Positions 63,020 through 64,000 of a DNA stretch of 64,000 bases are shown piece by piece. The stretch is from Arthrobacter sp. ISL-28. GTDB taxonomy: Bacteria; Actinomycetota; Actinomycetes; Actinomycetales; Micrococcaceae. Position 1 is the first letter of the stretch, and every line of letters starts with the position of its first letter. Below the pieces are notes generated by a model, which searched no databases, was not told the DNA's origin, and was given only the letters and a program-made list of their open reading frames with translations. The stretch spans positions 146,388-210,387 of the forward strand of contig NZ_JAGGPJ010000002.1 in assembly GCF_018613875.1 (NCBI RefSeq), read 5' to 3'. The position numbers and the translations under genes are program-made.

Positions 63020-63820
63020 ATGATGACAGAGAGCCAATGGCCGCAGGCGGCAGATGCGGCTACCGATCAGTACCCGGCCACCACAACTCCGGCTTCGTCC
63101 CTAGGGTCTGAAGGTTCCGCAACCAAAAAGGACGTGGCAAAAGACGAGGCCTCCACCGTGGCTCATCAGGCCGCCGGTGCAGCCCAGAACGTGGCAGGCA
63201 CGGCTAAGGCCGAGGCCGCAAATGTGGCTTCCGAGGTAAAGACCAATGCCAAGGATCTCCTCTACCAGGCGAAGTCGGATCTGACCGACCAGGCAGGCGC
63301 CCAGCAGCAGAAGGCAGCCGAAGGGATCCGCACCATCTCCTCACAGCTGCGCACCATGGCGGACGCGCCCGAACAGCAGGGCGTCGCTTCCGGCCTGATC
63401 CGCGAAGCCGCGGACCGCTCTGAGTCCATGGCGTCGTGGCTGGAAAACAGAAATCCGGGTTCCCTGCTTGACGAGGTCAAGTCCTTCGCACGGCAGCGCC
63501 CCGGCACGTTCCTGCTCCTGGCCGCCGGGGCCGGCATGCTCGCGGGCAGACTCGGACGCAGCCTTCAGGCCGGCGCCCCGGCCGCCACGAGCGGGACCCG
63601 CACCGCCGCTCCCGCGCACTCGGCAGCCACCGAAAGCACCATCACATCAGGCGTAGGCGAGCCGTTCTATGAGGAGTCGGCCGTCGGCGAGCCGCCGATC
63701 TACGGCGAAACCGTGTACGGCGAACCCGCGAGGCCAGAATATGCGGGTCCGGGCTCGGCAGGCGCACCGCTGCGCGATCCCAATAATCCTTATGCCGAGG
63801 GTGAAGGTCGTCAGCTGTGA
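63020..63820 (+). CDS. Helical repeat protein with one membrane segment (stress/envelope type)
   Basis: About 266 residues from the ATG at 63020 (AAGGAAAGGG upstream). Residues 40-120 are Ala/Lys/Glu-rich amphipathic helix with approximate 11-residue periodicity (AAGAAQNVAGTAKAEAANVA), as in LEA-like or CsbD-like stress proteins. RPGTFLLLAAGAGMLAGRLG (about 158-177) is a transmembrane or hairpin segment. The tail repeats GEP-Y motifs (VGEPPIYGETVYGEPARPEY). It resembles DUF3618-associated proteins next to holin-like genes. Function unknown. It overlaps the next gene by 4 bp. Confidence 0.7.
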   Translation: MMTESQWPQAADAATDQYPATTTPASSLGSEGSATKKDVAKDEASTVAHQAAGAAQNVAGTAKAEAANVASEVKTNAKDLLYQAKSDLTDQAGAQQQKAAEGIRTISSQLRTMADAPEQQGVASGLIREAADRSESMASWLENRNPGSLLDEVKSFARQRPGTFLLLAAGAGMLAGRLGRSLQAGAPAATSGTRTAAPAHSAATESTITSGVGEPFYEESAVGEPPIYGETVYGEPARPEYAGPGSAGAPLRDPNNPYAEGEGRQL

Positions 63821-64000
63821 GCAGTCAGATACCGGAGACTCCTCCGACAGCCGCGCACGCCAAGGCGGACACCAATTCCCTCGGGGAGCTCCTGGGAGAC
63901 GTCACCCGGGATCTTTCCACCCTGATGCGCCAGGAAATGGAACTCGCCAAGGCCGAAGCGAAGCAGTCCGCAACGAAAGCCGGCAAGGGCGGCGGGATGC
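63817..64000 (+). CDS. Phage-holin-superfamily-like (DUF1469) protein, partial
   Basis: Starts with a GTG overlapping the previous stop (GTGA) and runs off the right edge after about 61 codons. The visible part (SLGELLGDVTRDLSTLMRQE then MELAKAEAKQSATKAG) is the N-terminal amphipathic helix of Phage_holin_3_6-type membrane proteins, which commonly follow such helical stress proteins. The membrane part lies outside the window. Confidence 0.75.
   Translation, partial: MSSQIPETPPTAAHAKADTNSLGELLGDVTRDLSTLMRQEMELAKAEAKQSATKAGKGGGM

Overview
The window looks like chromosome from a high-GC Gram-positive actinobacterium, most likely Arthrobacter, Pseudarthrobacter or a close Micrococcaceae relative. 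Reasons: high GC; many GTG/TTG starts; dense 4-bp (ATGA/GTGA) gene overlaps; a mycothiol-type arsenate reductase (CSKNGGKSQ motif); an LAxTG-type sortase signal; an actinobacterial-type Zur; and scattered short repeats of the GTTTCGACAGGCTCAACCAG type. Genus is an inference. I saw no tRNA, rRNA, CRISPR array, IS element or prophage.

Layout. (1) 1-13.9 kb: surface-glycan locus. A leftward block (polymerase-like membrane protein cut by the left edge, two GT2 glycosyltransferases, a Wzx-type flippase) diverges from a rightward pseudaminic-acid-type block (pseB, pseC, pseF, fused pseG-pseH, no pseI in the window), then a polyprenyl-phosphate sugar transferase, a DUF4012 protein, a sortase-anchored protein and a VanZ protein. 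(2) 13.9-19.1 kb: leftward phenylacetyl-CoA epoxidase operon paaABCDE plus an enoyl-CoA hydratase; PaaB carries an N-terminal extension built from genome-dispersed repeats. (3) 19.2-36.3 kb: dTDP-rhamnose genes (rmlCD fusion, rmlB, rmlA), four tandem secreted paralogs of 760-785 aa (propeller-like domain, PKD domain, five-repeat tachylectin/FG-GAP-like domain), and two SGNH hydrolases. The four paralogs and one SGNH gene share a promoter-like element with an invariant 16-nt spacer. (4) 36.5-37.4 kb: a tyrosine phosphatase and a tiny membrane protein.

(5) 37.6-47.0 kb: zinc-starvation region. Leftward znuA-znuC-znuB-zur (zur is frameshifted) diverges, over two Zur-box-like sites, from a CobW-like protein without a recognisable P-loop, a zinc-free-type L36 ribosomal protein, and a complete peptide/nickel-family ABC importer with a two-domain ATPase; the layout suggests uptake of a zinc chelate. 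(6) 47.2-53.3 kb: arsenic resistance region with ArsR, aquaporin, an ArsR-ArsC fusion, ArsC, a thioredoxin reductase (ArsT-like), an 18-residue peptide with six cysteines, a frameshifted flavoprotein (ArsO-like) and a mycothiol-type ArsC. No Acr3/ArsB pump is present here. Three ArsR-type operators are visible. (7) 53.4-64 kb: housekeeping and stress genes: NhaA, SulP transporter, TetR plus DMT exporter, histidine phosphatase, NAD(P)HX dehydratase-like protein, solute-binding lipoprotein, Hsp20, a helical membrane-linked stress-type protein and a holin-like protein cut by the right edge.

Functionally, regions 1 and 3 would build and decorate a surface glycan (Pse-like and rhamnose precursors, lipid-linked assembly, export) alongside secreted putative sugar-binding proteins. 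Regions 5 and 6 are two metal(loid) response units with recognisable operators. The two frameshifts (zur, arsO-like) both sit in short homopolymers, so assembly error is possible. All family assignments are from motif recognition by eye; no database search was run.
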